Shown: piece by piece, positions 52,249-61,530 of the stretch
Layout: every line of letters begins with the position of its first letter
Numbering within the stretch: position 1 is the first letter of the stretch
From: Candidatus Poribacteria bacterium
GTDB lineage: Bacteria > Poribacteria > WGA-4E > WGA-3G
Length of the DNA: 64,000 bases
Assembly (NCBI GenBank): GCA_022827185.1
Contig: JAJDTM010000010.1
Span: forward strand, 124,001-188,000
Reading direction: 5' to 3'
Position numbers and translations under genes: made by a program
Notes under the pieces: model-generated
Seen by the model: the letters and a program-made list of their open reading frames with translations, nothing else
What the model was told of the DNA's origin: nothing
The model's database searches: none

Positions 52249-53333
52249 AGATTCGCAAGGCTCCGATGGCGTTTTAGGATTTCTGCGGGTGAAGCGGTGC
52301 CGGTAGTGCCGATTTTAGTGACAGTAATTGAAGCGACGAGATTCCCAACATAAGCCGCTTCGACAGCAGCATTGATCCCAAGGCTGCAGAGTGTCGTCAC
52401 AAGTCCCGCCGAGACGCTATCGCCTGCCCCAACCGGATCGGTCTCATCATCAGTCGGGATACCGGGGATGTGTGTGAACGCATCGTTATGGTAGACGAGG
52501 ATACCGTTTTCGCCGAGCGTGACGTACACTGTATTTTGGGTCTCTGCCGCGAGGGTAAGCGCGCACTGCTTCGCTTCTTCGATATCAACCTGATGTCCGC
52601 TCCATTCTGGCTGAATCGCACGTTTTGCCTCAAATCGGTTCGGTTTAATGATGACATTTTGATACGCACCAATCCGCGTGCGGGAGTCAGCAAAAAAGAT
52701 TTTTTCAGGGAATGCCAATGCCGACTCACATAATACGTCTCTCACACGACTTGTCACGACCCCTAAGTTCTCAAATGGCATCTGATCACCGATGATTACG
52801 CCGTCAACAAGCGGAATGCACGCTTGAAGTGCGTCAATAACGGATGCTTCAACTTCTGGTCCCATTGGGGATTGATTCTCAATATCAAACCGCGGTCCCT
52901 CTGTTTCCACGCCTTCATAGCCGCGGTGAATCGGTTTGAGATAGGTAGGCGTGACCCATTTCGGCACCTGGACCATAAAATCCGTCAGGCATCCATTCGT
53001 TTGTAGGCAATTGAGCAGCGTCCCGCCAAATCCGTCTTCGCCAATGACACCTAACGTATAGACGGTCTTCACACCTAATGCTTTGAGATTGTTTGTGACC
53101 GTCCCTGCCGCACCGGGACTATAGCGTTGTTCAACAACAGGATTCGTGTGCCAAGGTGTTTCCAACGATAGCGTCGAACGGACTTTGTCTATGTACCAGT
53201 AGGCATCAAGATAAAAATCTCCGACGACCAGGATTCGCTGATCACCAAAACGATTGAGGATAGTTTTTAGGCGGGCTTCGCTAATCAAGATGTCCCTCCG
53301 ATGTCTCGCGATCCACCGAGCATAGATGTTCAT
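52245..53333 (-). CDS. PfkB family carbohydrate kinase (RfaE/HldE-like)
   Basis: 362 residues from ATG 53333 (a GTG at 53348 is also possible). RILVVGDFYLDAYWYIDKV at the start, RYSPGAAGTVTNNLKALG, and DPVGAGDSVSAG near the end, with the catalytic Asp, are PfkB signatures; the first resembles the heptose-phosphate kinase domain of HldE. The C-terminal nucleotidyltransferase domain of HldE is absent. The sugar substrate is uncertain. The nitroreductase gene overlaps it by 4 bp. Confidence 0.88.
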   Translation of the reverse strand: MNIYARWIARHRRDILISEARLKTILNRFGDQRILVVGDFYLDAYWYIDKVRSTLSLETPWHTNPVVEQRYSPGAAGTVTNNLKALGVKTVYTLGVIGEDGFGGTLLNCLQTNGCLTDFMVQVPKWVTPTYLKPIHRGYEGVETEGPRFDIENQSPMGPEVEASVIDALQACIPLVDGVIIGDQMPFENLGVVTSRVRDVLCESALAFPEKIFFADSRTRIGAYQNVIIKPNRFEAKRAIQPEWSGHQVDIEEAKQCALTLAAETQNTVYVTLGENGILVYHNDAFTHIPGIPTDDETDPVGAGDSVSAGLVTTLCSLGINAAVEAAYVGNLVASITVTKIGTTGTASPAEILKRHRSLANL

Positions 53334-53368
53334 TATAACACACCCCACCTTTTTAGGGAAACCCCAAT

Positions 53369-53397
53369 TTGCAATATCGCGCCAGATGTGGTAAAAT
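53369..53397 (+). promoter_or_regulatory. Promoter TTGCAA-17-TAAAAT for the dehydrogenase gene
   Basis: Plus-strand hexamers 53369-53374 and 53392-53397, spacing 17. The transcript would start near 53405, about 75 bp before ATG 53481. Confidence 0.6.
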
Positions 53398-53480
53398 ATA
53401 AGGTATCCATTTTTCTATAGCAAATTTCAGCTTACAAGTTACGTTACGTCGAAATTCACATTAACGTTTGGAGAAAACCT

Positions 53481-54533
53481 ATGTACAAAATCGGTCTCAT
53501 CCCTGGCGATGGAATCGGCCCCGAAGTGACACGCGAAGCGATGAAAGTCTTCGGGGCAGCAGCCGCAGCAGCAGGAATACAATACGAAACAGTCGAATAC
53601 GATGTCGGTGGCGATCGGTATCTCGCTACCGGCGAGGTGCTACCGGATTCCGTATTAGAGGAACTCCGAGGACTTGACGCTATCTATCTTGGTGCTATCG
53701 GACACCCCGATGTTAAACCCGGCATTTTAGAGAAAGGTATCCTGTTAAAAGTCCGGTTTGAACTCGATCTCTATATCAACTTGCGTCCCGTCAAACTCTA
53801 CCCTGGCGTGCCAACCCCTGTGAAAGACAAAGGCCCTGAGGAAATTGATTTTATCATTGTCCGTGAAAACACCGAAGGCTTATACGCAGGTATCGGTGGT
53901 TTCCTGAAACGCGGCACGCGCGACGAAGTGGCTATTCAGGAGATGATCAACACCTACAAAGGCGTGGAACGTTGTGTCCGTTATGCGTATGAACTCACCC
54001 AAAAACGGAACAAGGAAAATACCTTGACGCTCTGCGATAAAGCAAACGTTCTCACCTACGCACACGACCTCTGGCGGCGCGTCTTTGACGAAGTGGGTGA
54101 AGATTATCCCGACATCAAAAAAGAATACGCATTTGTTGATGCGACAACGATGTGGATGGTGAAAAATCCGGAGTGGTTCGATGTTGTTGTGACGTGTAAT
54201 ATGTTCGGCGACATTATTACCGATCTCGGCGCGATGATTCAAGGGGGTATGGGTGTTGCTGCATCCGGTAATTTGAATCCAGAGAGCGTCGCCATGTTTG
54301 AACCGATCCACGGTTCCGCACCCCGTTACACCGGCAAAAACCAGATTAATCCAATCGCGGCAGTCGGTGCAGCAGGAATGATGCTGGATCACCTTGGGTA
54401 TGCAGACGCAGCGGCAAAAGTCGAAAAATCCATCAGCAATCTACTCGCAAGCGGAAAAATCAAAGATCTGGGTGCGGGGCGGATGGGCTATACCACTGAA
54501 GAGGTTGGGGACCTCATAGCAGAAGGGCTGTAA
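53481..54533 (+). CDS. leuB: Isocitrate/isopropylmalate dehydrogenase family protein, probable 3-isopropylmalate dehydrogenase
   Basis: 350 residues. [42 protein letters not shown] and [13 protein letters not shown] match the metal-dependent decarboxylating dehydrogenase family. FEPIHGSAP fits LeuB and tartrate dehydrogenase alike. The [10 protein letters not shown] form differs from the RELTGGIY of enteric LeuB and resembles the actinobacterial type, so isocitrate, homoisocitrate or tartrate activity is possible. GGAG lies 8 bases before ATG. No other leu gene is in the window. Confidence 0.85.
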   Translation: MYKIGLIPGDGIGPEVTREAMKVFGAAAAAAGIQYETVEYDVGGDRYLATGEVLPDSVLEELRGLDAIYLGAIGHPDVKPGILEKGILLKVRFELDLYINLRPVKLYPGVPTPVKDKGPEEIDFIIVRENTEGLYAGIGGFLKRGTRDEVAIQEMINTYKGVERCVRYAYELTQKRNKENTLTLCDKANVLTYAHDLWRRVFDEVGEDYPDIKKEYAFVDATTMWMVKNPEWFDVVVTCNMFGDIITDLGAMIQGGMGVAASGNLNPESVAMFEPIHGSAPRYTGKNQINPIAAVGAAGMMLDHLGYADAAAKVEKSISNLLASGKIKDLGAGRMGYTTEEVGDLIAEGL

Positions 54534-54559
54534 GTGTTCACAGGTAAAGCCATTTCTAA

Positions 54560-55318
54560 TCAGATGAGACGTGCCGTAAAATTAATCCGATCTGAATAAC
54601 GGTTCCATCGCGTGAAGGTGTACATATCGTAAGCACTCAAGGGTTTATAACCCGCTTTTTTCAGTAGGTCATTGACAGTGCTGACTTCAAAGATACGCTG
54701 CTGATGTACCTCCTCATAGCGTCGAAATAACTCGCCTTCACGGATGAAAAAAGTTAGTAAAGTGCGGCACATTTTGGTGTGATGGATATAGGTATTTTTC
54801 CAGATATAGGTGTAGTCCTCATGATTTGAGGCGAACGTTTTGTTGTGGAAATGTTCAACGATGTTTCGTTCAGTTGTCACATCGAAAATAAATAAGCCGT
54901 CGGGTTCCAGATGTTTCGCGACGGATTCAAAAACATTGTGCAACTCGGTTTCATCGTGGGCATAGTTAATGCTATCATACGTGCAGAGAATTGCGTCAAA
55001 CCGTTGGTTCAGCTGGAAATCGCGCATATCACCGTGATGTAACGCAATATCCACGTCATGCGCTGTCGCCTTCTCTGTCGCAATTTCCAACATACCGGTT
55101 GCGCGGTCGACACCCGTCATTTCATAGCCTTTCAGTGCGAGTTGTATTGTCAATGCACACGTACCGCACGCCAAATCGAGGACGCGGCGCGGTTTACAAT
55201 CATATTTGTCAAAGAGTGACTCGATGTAGTGGGTCCAGCGCGTATAATTGACGTTTGTCATCATCCGGTCATAGGCGTAGGCAAATTTTTCATAAGGGGG
55301 CGTCAGGTTTGTTTGCAT
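54560..55318 (-). CDS. Class I SAM-dependent methyltransferase
   Basis: 252 residues with YAYDRMMTNVNYTRW, motif I VLDLACGTCALTI, motif II MTGVDRATGML, and DAILCTYDSINYAHDE. These follow the small-molecule/tRNA-type class I layout; the substrate is unknown. It lies 33 bp downstream of a small membrane protein gene on the same strand and converges with leuB. Confidence 0.85.
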   Translation of the reverse strand: MQTNLTPPYEKFAYAYDRMMTNVNYTRWTHYIESLFDKYDCKPRRVLDLACGTCALTIQLALKGYEMTGVDRATGMLEIATEKATAHDVDIALHHGDMRDFQLNQRFDAILCTYDSINYAHDETELHNVFESVAKHLEPDGLFIFDVTTERNIVEHFHNKTFASNHEDYTYIWKNTYIHHTKMCRTLLTFFIREGELFRRYEEVHQQRIFEVSTVNDLLKKAGYKPLSAYDMYTFTRWNRYSDRINFTARLI

Positions 55319-55351
55319 TGTTTAAGTGTCGCCTGCAACTGATGATGCAAG

Positions 55352-55741
55352 TCACTCAGTGCCTCCTTTAACTCCGACAGAAGCATTCATCATTCGGAGG
55401 AGTGTGTTAATTTCATCAGCGTCCCAAGCTTGATCATCGTTAGCTTCTATTGCATAACTACCAACGGCTCTAATCTTACGGAGGCTGATTTTCCCGGTAA
55501 GGAAACTGAACGGAAGCTGCATGCCAGCGGTTTTGACCCGATCAAACGTCGTTTCAATGTCGTATCGGTTGACCCCCTCAGGGGCTTGTCGAAGCAGTGC
55601 GTCCTTCACCATATCCGCTCCGAAACCGAATAATTCCTTGATGATAAACCATTGCAGAATGGCAAGGCATATTGTAAGGATTAGGAGAACCGTCAAACCT
55701 TTGACGATGTGGCGTTTCCACTTTCCGTTTTGGACACTCAT
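55352..55741 (-). CDS. Small membrane-anchored protein of unknown function
   Basis: 129 residues from ATG 55741 (a TTG two codons upstream is also possible; GGAGG lies 4 or 10 bases ahead). One transmembrane helix (about residues 14-34, LTVLLILTICLAILQWFII) follows a basic segment, so the C-terminus is probably periplasmic. It contains RYDIETTFDRVKTAG and ends in a helical DADEINTLLRMMNAS segment. No family recognised. A TTGACA-17-TAGCAT promoter precedes it. Confidence 0.7.
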   Translation of the reverse strand: MSVQNGKWKRHIVKGLTVLLILTICLAILQWFIIKELFGFGADMVKDALLRQAPEGVNRYDIETTFDRVKTAGMQLPFSFLTGKISLRKIRAVGSYAIEANDDQAWDADEINTLLRMMNASVGVKGGTE

Positions 55742-55781
55742 GTTCAATTTACCTCCGAGTTGGATCCTATATCTGTTCCTT

Positions 55782-55810
55782 ATGCTAACACTTTACGCGG
55801 ATATTGTCAA
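55782..55810 (-). promoter_or_regulatory. Promoter TTGACA-17-TAGCAT
   Basis: Minus-strand -35 at 55810-55805 and -10 at 55787-55782, spacing 17, about 40 bp upstream of the 129 aa gene and probably also serving the methyltransferase downstream. Confidence 0.65.
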
Positions 55811-55829
55811 TAGATTTTCTATCGCGAAT

Positions 55830-55920
55830 GGTTGCCGGTTATCAGAAAGATGGCTATCGGCTATCGGCAGTCAGAAAGATGACCCTCAGCGGTCAGCAGT
55901 CAGTGGAATGGTTGTCAGTA
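55830..55920. repeat. Mosaic of GTTATCAG/GGCTATCGG/GGTCAGCAGTCAG units
   Basis: Diverged 7-10 bp repeat units fill the spacer between a divergent gene pair. They lie directly before the ychF-type gene start, so they form part of its leader. Confidence 0.6.
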
Positions 55921-55940
55921 AAATACAGTGAGAGAGAAGA

Positions 55941-57032
55941 ATGAGAATCGGTATTGTGGGCAGACCACAGGTCGGAAAAACGACAGTGTTTAATACCTTA
56001 GCCCAATCGAATGCAGAGATTGGGGGCTACACGAGTCGCGGTCAAATCAACCTCAGCACTGCCAATGTACCAGACGAGCGTCTGGAGCGTTTAGCAGAGA
56101 TAGTTGGCTCCCAGAAAACAACACCTGCGACAATTGACTATGTGGATGTCGCTGGGGTGACCAAATCGGATGTGGAGCAAGCAGAATTGGATTCTGGGAT
56201 GCTGGCGGAACTTCGCACCGTCGATGCCCTTGCGCATGTCGTTAGGCTGTTTGCAGATGAATCGGTGCCACATGTTGACGGCAGTGTTGATGCCGAACGC
56301 GACATCGAAAGTGTCTCCCTTGAATTTGCGCTGGCAGATCTGCAAATCGTTGAAAATAGGCTTGATCGACTCCGAAAGCAGTTTCAAAACCAAAAACTAC
56401 CCGAACAGCAGAACGAAATTCGGCTTTTAGAGGCGTGTCAAGAGACTTTGGAAAAGGGAGAACCGCTTCGCACGCTTGATTTATCTGACAACGAAGAAAA
56501 GTTAATACGCGGCTACGGATTTTTGACGCAGAAACCGTTGTTGCTGGTCTGTAATATCAGCGAAACACAACTCGAAGCAGTTGATGAAATTCGTGAACGT
56601 TTCAGTAAATATGGGGCGGAGCCGCAAACAGCAGTGATTGTACTCGCCGCGCAATTAGAGATGGAACTCTCGCAACTTGATGCGGCTGACGCTGAGATTT
56701 TTATGGCAGAGATGGGGCTACGCGAATCCGCTTTAGAGCGATTTATTCAGACCTCATATAAGTTATTAGGGCTAATCACATTTTTTACAACCAACCCGAC
56801 GGAGGCACGCGCATGGACGTTGCGTGAAGGACAAACTGCCGTTGACGCAGCGGGACGTATCCATACCGACTTTGCGGACGCGTTCATTCGTTCAGAAACG
56901 CTTAGCTGGGTTGACTTAGTCGAGTCTGGTAGTTATCCCGAAGCGCGAAGCAAAGGGTTGCTGAGAGCCGAAGGTAAAACGTATCAGGTTCAAGAGGGTG
57001 ATGTGCTGCTCATTTTGGCGAACCCGAACTAA
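55941..57032 (+). CDS. ychF: YchF-type ribosome-binding GTPase/ATPase
   Basis: 363 residues, the same length as E. coli YchF. The P-loop reads GRPQVGKTT in place of GLPNVGKST, the G3 region is DYVDVAGVTK, and NISE replaces the NKxD base-recognition motif, the feature that makes YchF prefer ATP. A coiled-coil insert (130-210) and the C-terminal TGS domain (TNPTEARAWTLREGQTAVDAAGRIHTDF...) are intact. It is somewhat divergent from the canonical P-loop. The last 23 bp overlap plsC on the other strand. Confidence 0.9.
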   Translation: MRIGIVGRPQVGKTTVFNTLAQSNAEIGGYTSRGQINLSTANVPDERLERLAEIVGSQKTTPATIDYVDVAGVTKSDVEQAELDSGMLAELRTVDALAHVVRLFADESVPHVDGSVDAERDIESVSLEFALADLQIVENRLDRLRKQFQNQKLPEQQNEIRLLEACQETLEKGEPLRTLDLSDNEEKLIRGYGFLTQKPLLLVCNISETQLEAVDEIRERFSKYGAEPQTAVIVLAAQLEMELSQLDAADAEIFMAEMGLRESALERFIQTSYKLLGLITFFTTNPTEARAWTLREGQTAVDAAGRIHTDFADAFIRSETLSWVDLVESGSYPEARSKGLLRAEGKTYQVQEGDVLLILANPN

Positions 57033-57675
57033 ACATGCTGTCTCGTAGATCCGCAATCGCTTCCATTATCTGGTTGCCCATCTGCTGATACATTTCACGT
57101 CTCGTCTCGAATTCCTCGGCGATAAGTTCAAGCGGTTCACCAAAGGTGACCATCAACTTCGCTCGGCGCAGTCGTCTACTGCTGCGGGGTAACATCCGTT
57201 CTGCCCCACTATGAAAGACAGGAATTGTCGGTACACCCGCCCTATCAGCAATAAAACACGCCCCGTCGCGCGCCTTACCTAATGTCCCATCAACGCTTCG
57301 GGTGCCCTCTGGGAACATAAGTACGACGTTGCCTGCTTTTAAAAGCGAAATAGTCTTTCGCAACGCACCCAAGTCAGGCGCGCCTCTATTTACAGGGTAG
57401 GCGTTATACATTGAGATGAGTTTCCCGATACCGGGGATGTCGAACGCGGTGCTCCGTGCCATGAAATGAATTTCACGGTTTGCGGCGGAACCGACAATTA
57501 CGGGATCAAGGAAACTGACGTGGTTTGAGACAAGCAGCACGCCACCCTCTTTTGGAATGTGGTGAACACCCTGAACCTCAAGGTGTCCCATGGTTTTACA
57601 AAAGATGTTTGTGAGTCGATGTCCCCATCGGTAGAGTGAACGGGGGGTCCAAAATTGATTATTGGTATACCACAT
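57010..57675 (-). CDS. plsC: 1-acyl-sn-glycerol-3-phosphate acyltransferase
   Basis: 221 residues. The HX4D catalytic motif is NHVSFLDP (H52, D57) and the substrate-binding FPEGTRS motif is near residue 120, with the family GVPTIPVFH later. It acylates lysophosphatidic acid at the inner membrane for phospholipid synthesis. It starts 3 bp after the cmk stop, in the tyrA-cmk-plsC operon. Confidence 0.93.
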   Translation of the reverse strand: MWYTNNQFWTPRSLYRWGHRLTNIFCKTMGHLEVQGVHHIPKEGGVLLVSNHVSFLDPVIVGSAANREIHFMARSTAFDIPGIGKLISMYNAYPVNRGAPDLGALRKTISLLKAGNVVLMFPEGTRSVDGTLGKARDGACFIADRAGVPTIPVFHSGAERMLPRSSRRLRRAKLMVTFGEPLELIAEEFETRREMYQQMGNQIMEAIADLRDSMFSSGSPK

Positions 57676-57678
57676 AAC

Positions 57679-58362
57679 TTACTTTGAGCAGCCCTCGTCT
57701 TTGCTTATCTGTGCTGTAATAAAATCGACCACTTCATCAATCGTTTTATCGGTTGTATCGATGATAATCGCGTCGTCTGCGGCACGAAGCGGACTATGTG
57801 CCCGTGTTTTGTCTTTCTCATCGCGTGCACTAATTTCTGCTTCAACCGCTGCCAGTGTTATATCCACGTTTTGCGCTTGAAGTTCGGCGAGTCTCCGTTT
57901 TGCCCGCTCTGTTACAGAAGCATCGAGATAGAATTTAAAATCGGCATCTGGAAAAACAATAGTCGTCAAATCTCTGCCTTCAGCGATGATACTCCCCTCG
58001 GCACCGATCCGCTGTTGATGCTTGACAATCTCATGGCGAATCTCCGGTATTTTTGCAACGTCCGCAACAAATCTGTTAACTGCTGGGGTGCGGATCTGGA
58101 CAGATACATTTTTGGTATTGAGCAAAATTGTCTTGCCGTTATCCGCGAATTCGATGTGGCACGCTTTCACCTGTTCAATGAGTTCAGGGCTATCTGCTGC
58201 AAGTTCATTCTGTATTGCCAACACGGTCACGGCTCGGTACATCGCGCCAGAATCAAGATAAAGGAGTCCGAGTGTTTCTGCGACGCGCCGCGCAACCGTG
58301 CTTTTTCCAGACCCGGCGGGGCCGTCTATCGCGATCGTTACCTGAGATCCAATCTTTTTCAT
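57679..58362 (-). CDS. cmk: Cytidylate kinase
   Basis: 227 residues. IAIDGPAGSGKST (Walker A at 14-21), YLDSGAMYRAVT and the R-rich AEGRDLTTIVFPDADFKFYLDA match Cmk. It phosphorylates CMP and dCMP. The start codon overlaps the tyrA stop (ATGA, 4 bp), indicating translational coupling. Confidence 0.97.
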   Translation of the reverse strand: MKKIGSQVTIAIDGPAGSGKSTVARRVAETLGLLYLDSGAMYRAVTVLAIQNELAADSPELIEQVKACHIEFADNGKTILLNTKNVSVQIRTPAVNRFVADVAKIPEIRHEIVKHQQRIGAEGSIIAEGRDLTTIVFPDADFKFYLDASVTERAKRRLAELQAQNVDITLAAVEAEISARDEKDKTRAHSPLRAADDAIIIDTTDKTIDEVVDFITAQISKDEGCSK

Positions 58363-59267
58363 GAGCCTCCCAATTTTTCCCTACGTTTTTTGACAGTAAC
58401 TTGTGCTGTCAGAAGGACACGTTCGATCTCGGCGAGGTTATCTGTCTGAAGCAAAGTTTTGAATTCGGTTAAGTTTTCAGTGATGTCATCGATCAACGAT
58501 ACGAGGACATCTCTGTTCTGTGTGAAAATGCCGGTCCATAAGTCCGGCGATCCCGCTGCGATACGGGTAGAATCTCGAAAGCCGGTCGCTGTGAAATCCA
58601 GTGCTTTGCCCTCTTCGGTTTCCACATTCGCGACGGTGTTGGCGAGGATACTTGCAACAAGATGCGGGAGGTGGCTTGCACCACCGATGAGCAGATCATG
58701 GGTTTCAGGCGAAAGGAGATGTGGTACTGCGCCAACAAATTCCCACAAGTTTTTAATGAGTGCTAAGGCATCCGCGTCAGTGTTTTCTGTCGGCGTTAGG
58801 ATACATGTCGCGTTTTCAAAAAGCGTTGCCTTCGCTGCCCCGACACCGGTTTCATGAGAACCTGCCATCGGATGTCCACCAACAAAAGAGAGGGCATCTG
58901 CCCTCTGTTCTTGTAGTTGCGCTTCAACTGTCTCTACTAACACTGATTTCGTGCTGCCCACATCCGTTAGCACGATCCGATGGTGTTGCGGGATAACAGA
59001 TTCAGCGATGCGTTGCACTAACGTCGGAACTAACGCAACAGGCGTGCATAACACAACCAGATCGGTGTCTTGTAGTCCCTCCGATACCTCTGTTGTTATC
59101 ACATCGACAGCATCGTGTTCAAGCGCATTTTCAAGTCTACCGATATTGCGTCCTAATCCGATGCGTTGTCCTTGAAATCCGTTCTTTTTTAGGGCAAGCC
59201 CAAGCGAACCGCCGATTAATCCGACTCCCCATATCGTGATTCGGTGAAGTTGTTGTATCTGTTCCAT
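58359..59267 (-). CDS. tyrA: Prephenate/arogenate dehydrogenase
   Basis: 302 residues. The NAD-binding GVGLIGGSLG (14-21), VVLCTPV, LTDVGSTKSV, FVGGHPMAGSHETG and the C-terminal region with FRDSTRIAAGSPDLW match TyrA; the His in GGHPMAGS is the catalytic His. It lacks an attached chorismate mutase or ACT domain. A promoter precedes it, and it leads the operon with cmk and plsC. Confidence 0.95.
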   Translation of the reverse strand: MEQIQQLHRITIWGVGLIGGSLGLALKKNGFQGQRIGLGRNIGRLENALEHDAVDVITTEVSEGLQDTDLVVLCTPVALVPTLVQRIAESVIPQHHRIVLTDVGSTKSVLVETVEAQLQEQRADALSFVGGHPMAGSHETGVGAAKATLFENATCILTPTENTDADALALIKNLWEFVGAVPHLLSPETHDLLIGGASHLPHLVASILANTVANVETEEGKALDFTATGFRDSTRIAAGSPDLWTGIFTQNRDVLVSLIDDITENLTEFKTLLQTDNLAEIERVLLTAQVTVKKRREKLGGS

Positions 59268-59334
59268 AGCCAGTCTCGGAAGCCTTTAATCCCCAAATAT
59301 ATTGCTGTGTACCTCATCAATAGAAGCCCATTAT

Positions 59335-59363
59335 ATTTTAAGGAATTCATCAATCTTTGTCAA
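59335..59363 (-). promoter_or_regulatory. tyrA operon promoter: TTGACA-17-TAAAAT
   Basis: Minus-strand TTGACA (59363-59358) and TAAAAT (59340-59335), spacing 17. A TATAAT lies a few bases further on, which allows an alternative -10 at longer spacing. Confidence 0.7.
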
Positions 59364-59388
59364 CGAAAAACGTCCGTTGCCTATTCCT

Positions 59389-61299
59389 TTACCAGATAAA
59401 CCGATACATCGGTTTTTGTAGGAAGATGCCCAGAAGTCCCCAGACGCTTCCGACAAAGAATTCTCCTAAAATCAATCCGAGAAAGAATGGGGCAACCCGC
59501 CGAAACGTCCGCACGCCACCGAAACGCAGAATCGCTAACTTGATAAAGTAACTGATAAAAACCGAAAACCAGAAGAAATTGACTGCCCAGGTACCTGAGA
59601 TCGCATATCCAATCGGATACAGGGGCCACCAGAAAAATCGGAGTCGAACCAACGTAAGACAAAACGCGAACAGCAGCCCGAAAACCGTAGCAATCAATGA
59701 CGGAATATTGACAGGCATCGGATTCGTTAACCAACTCTGTGTGCGGTTAAATACGGAGCCTGACCAGACCTCGATCGCGCCGTGTTCATAACCGATATGG
59801 AGCGCGCCCCAAAAGGCAGCGAAAGGACTTATTACCATGGCAAGCAGCATTGCGATAGCCATCCGTCGCGAAGAACTGCGCGACCGCTCCGCCAGTTTCA
59901 AGCCCTCTAATTGATGCGGCATCGTATTGCCTCGGTAGGCGCGATTGAAGCAGAAAACAAGCGAGAACAGTGCCAAATTCTGCCCACCGAGCCTGCGCAT
60001 CCCGAACATTTTGGGAAGTAGGACATCGGGTCCCATGGAACGCAAATCATGAATCGGTGGACCGAGTTCGGCACGGACACGGGTAATCACTGTCACTGTC
60101 GTCAGATGAATGGCAAGGACAAGCACCGCCACCCAGAAAGACATGCCAGCGACCCACCAAAAACCGGTCAGCAGTAAAAATCCGATGATCAGTCCTAACA
60201 CTGCGAGGCGATAGGGCATCGGTTCGTTTGATGCCGATCCACTATTTGCGGACCACGCTTGCTGGAAGACACGCCGTAGATGGTGCCGCGCACTCCATAA
60301 TGCCATCAACAAGACACCAACACAGACCCCAAACGACTGATCAAAGATGAACGGAAACCCGGGAATCCGCTGTAAGCCAGCAATGCTACCGAAAATCATC
60401 TCAAATTTCCAGAAGATATAGAAAAACCAGAATGTGAACGATAGATCAAGCGGGATAAAGTATGCCATCCCGACAGCGAAAGGGAAGAGAACGATGGGTG
60501 TCCACCCAATCGCATTCCACGGTTTTGTCGTGAACAGCGGACGCAAATCATAGAACTCGCCACCGAGTCCCGGAAAATTGGGGAACAGGAAATGCAGCCC
60601 GTTAATCACATCTATCCCACCCGCCAGAATTATCCCGATCCAGAGCGGTTTTGCGCGGAAGAAACGTGTCGTTGTCATCTGATACGGTAACTCAATAATC
60701 GGATAGCTGAGTCGTTCGATTTCAATCCACTGCTTCCGCAGAATAATGTTGATGCAAAACGTCGTGAAAAGTAGCGTAATAATAAACCCGCTCCACGCCA
60801 GCACAGGTTTCCACCACAGTTGGAGGTGCGGACGTAGGTAGAGACTGGATTCGCCTGTGAAATAGACGGTTAACTGATTTTTGTCTGTCAAGGCGAGCCA
60901 CTCTGGGATATAGCGGTGGAAGAGTGTCGCCCATTCATTTTCTTCTGTTGCCAACCACCCGACCGTGGCGATATTCGTAATGATGACCTCAAACAGGTCG
61001 TGTCCACAGATAGCGGATGCTACAGATAGCATTGTGTAAAGTGTCAGCAATTCGCCTTGCGTGAATGCGGCGCGCGGTGTGAACCTGCGAAGCACCGTGT
61101 TCAGAGCGATCAGCACGACAAGCACGAAAATCGCATTGAAAAAGAGCGACATCGTCGTTGGGAACCCCTGATCCCAACGCAGCGATGCGAAGACCCAATA
61201 GTTATTGAACGGGATCAGCGCGAGACCGAGCCAAATAATCCACCAGCGGATCTTTTGGCGCGCAGGAGATGTAGGAAGGGCGGACGAGTGTTGCAGCAT
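59389..61299 (-). CDS. Polytopic membrane protein, DUF6785/DUF6784-like
   Basis: 636 residues with about a dozen hydrophobic helices and a few charged loops. The N-terminal WWIIWLGLALIPFNNYW, the FTQGELLTLYTMLS segment, and the central RVRAELGPPIHDLRSMGPD loop are typical of the large DUF6785-type membrane proteins common in poribacterial and planctomycete genomes. The fold is probably transporter-like, but no substrate is known. A TTGAGT-17-TATAAT promoter precedes it. It is a single-gene unit, converging with nothing. Confidence 0.7.
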   Translation of the reverse strand: MLQHSSALPTSPARQKIRWWIIWLGLALIPFNNYWVFASLRWDQGFPTTMSLFFNAIFVLVVLIALNTVLRRFTPRAAFTQGELLTLYTMLSVASAICGHDLFEVIITNIATVGWLATEENEWATLFHRYIPEWLALTDKNQLTVYFTGESSLYLRPHLQLWWKPVLAWSGFIITLLFTTFCINIILRKQWIEIERLSYPIIELPYQMTTTRFFRAKPLWIGIILAGGIDVINGLHFLFPNFPGLGGEFYDLRPLFTTKPWNAIGWTPIVLFPFAVGMAYFIPLDLSFTFWFFYIFWKFEMIFGSIAGLQRIPGFPFIFDQSFGVCVGVLLMALWSARHHLRRVFQQAWSANSGSASNEPMPYRLAVLGLIIGFLLLTGFWWVAGMSFWVAVLVLAIHLTTVTVITRVRAELGPPIHDLRSMGPDVLLPKMFGMRRLGGQNLALFSLVFCFNRAYRGNTMPHQLEGLKLAERSRSSSRRMAIAMLLAMVISPFAAFWGALHIGYEHGAIEVWSGSVFNRTQSWLTNPMPVNIPSLIATVFGLLFAFCLTLVRLRFFWWPLYPIGYAISGTWAVNFFWFSVFISYFIKLAILRFGGVRTFRRVAPFFLGLILGEFFVGSVWGLLGIFLQKPMYRFIW

Positions 61300-61350
61300 G
61301 GATAGTTCCAGTCAGGATGCGTATTCTTTTACCTATGAATTCACGATGCT

Positions 61351-61379
61351 ATTATACCTTAGCATTGAAACGCACTCAA
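61351..61379 (-). promoter_or_regulatory. Promoter TTGAGT-17-TATAAT for the membrane protein
   Basis: Minus-strand -35 at 61379-61374 and perfect -10 at 61356-61351, spacing 17, about 50 bp upstream of the ATG at 61299. Confidence 0.7.
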
Positions 61380-61388
61380 GAATTTTGC

Positions 61389-61417
61389 TTGCGAGATTAA
61401 AGCGAATCTGGTAGAAT
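61389..61417 (+). promoter_or_regulatory. Promoter TTGCGA-17-TAGAAT for the TPR protein
   Basis: Plus-strand hexamers at 61389-61394 and 61412-61417, spacing 17, back to back with the divergent promoter above. The half MITE-like element lies between it and the gene. Confidence 0.5.
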
Positions 61418-61470
61418 GGTACTAAAATTAAAACCACCTTACCCCCTCTCTAATAGAATTAAATAAAAGC

Positions 61471-61520
61471 ACTGCAGGCGCGGTTTGAAACCCCGCCTGC
61501 AAAAGGGGCGCGTAAGTCCT
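61471..61520. mobile_element. Half MITE-like element, right end only
   Basis: The GC-rich core (CTGCAGGCGCGGTTTGAAAC, CCCGCCTGC) and the right end GCGTAAGTCCT (61510-61520) are intact, but no left GGACTTACGCA is present. It ends 10 bp before the ATG at 61531. Confidence 0.65.
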
Positions 61521-61530
61521 ATAAAATAAA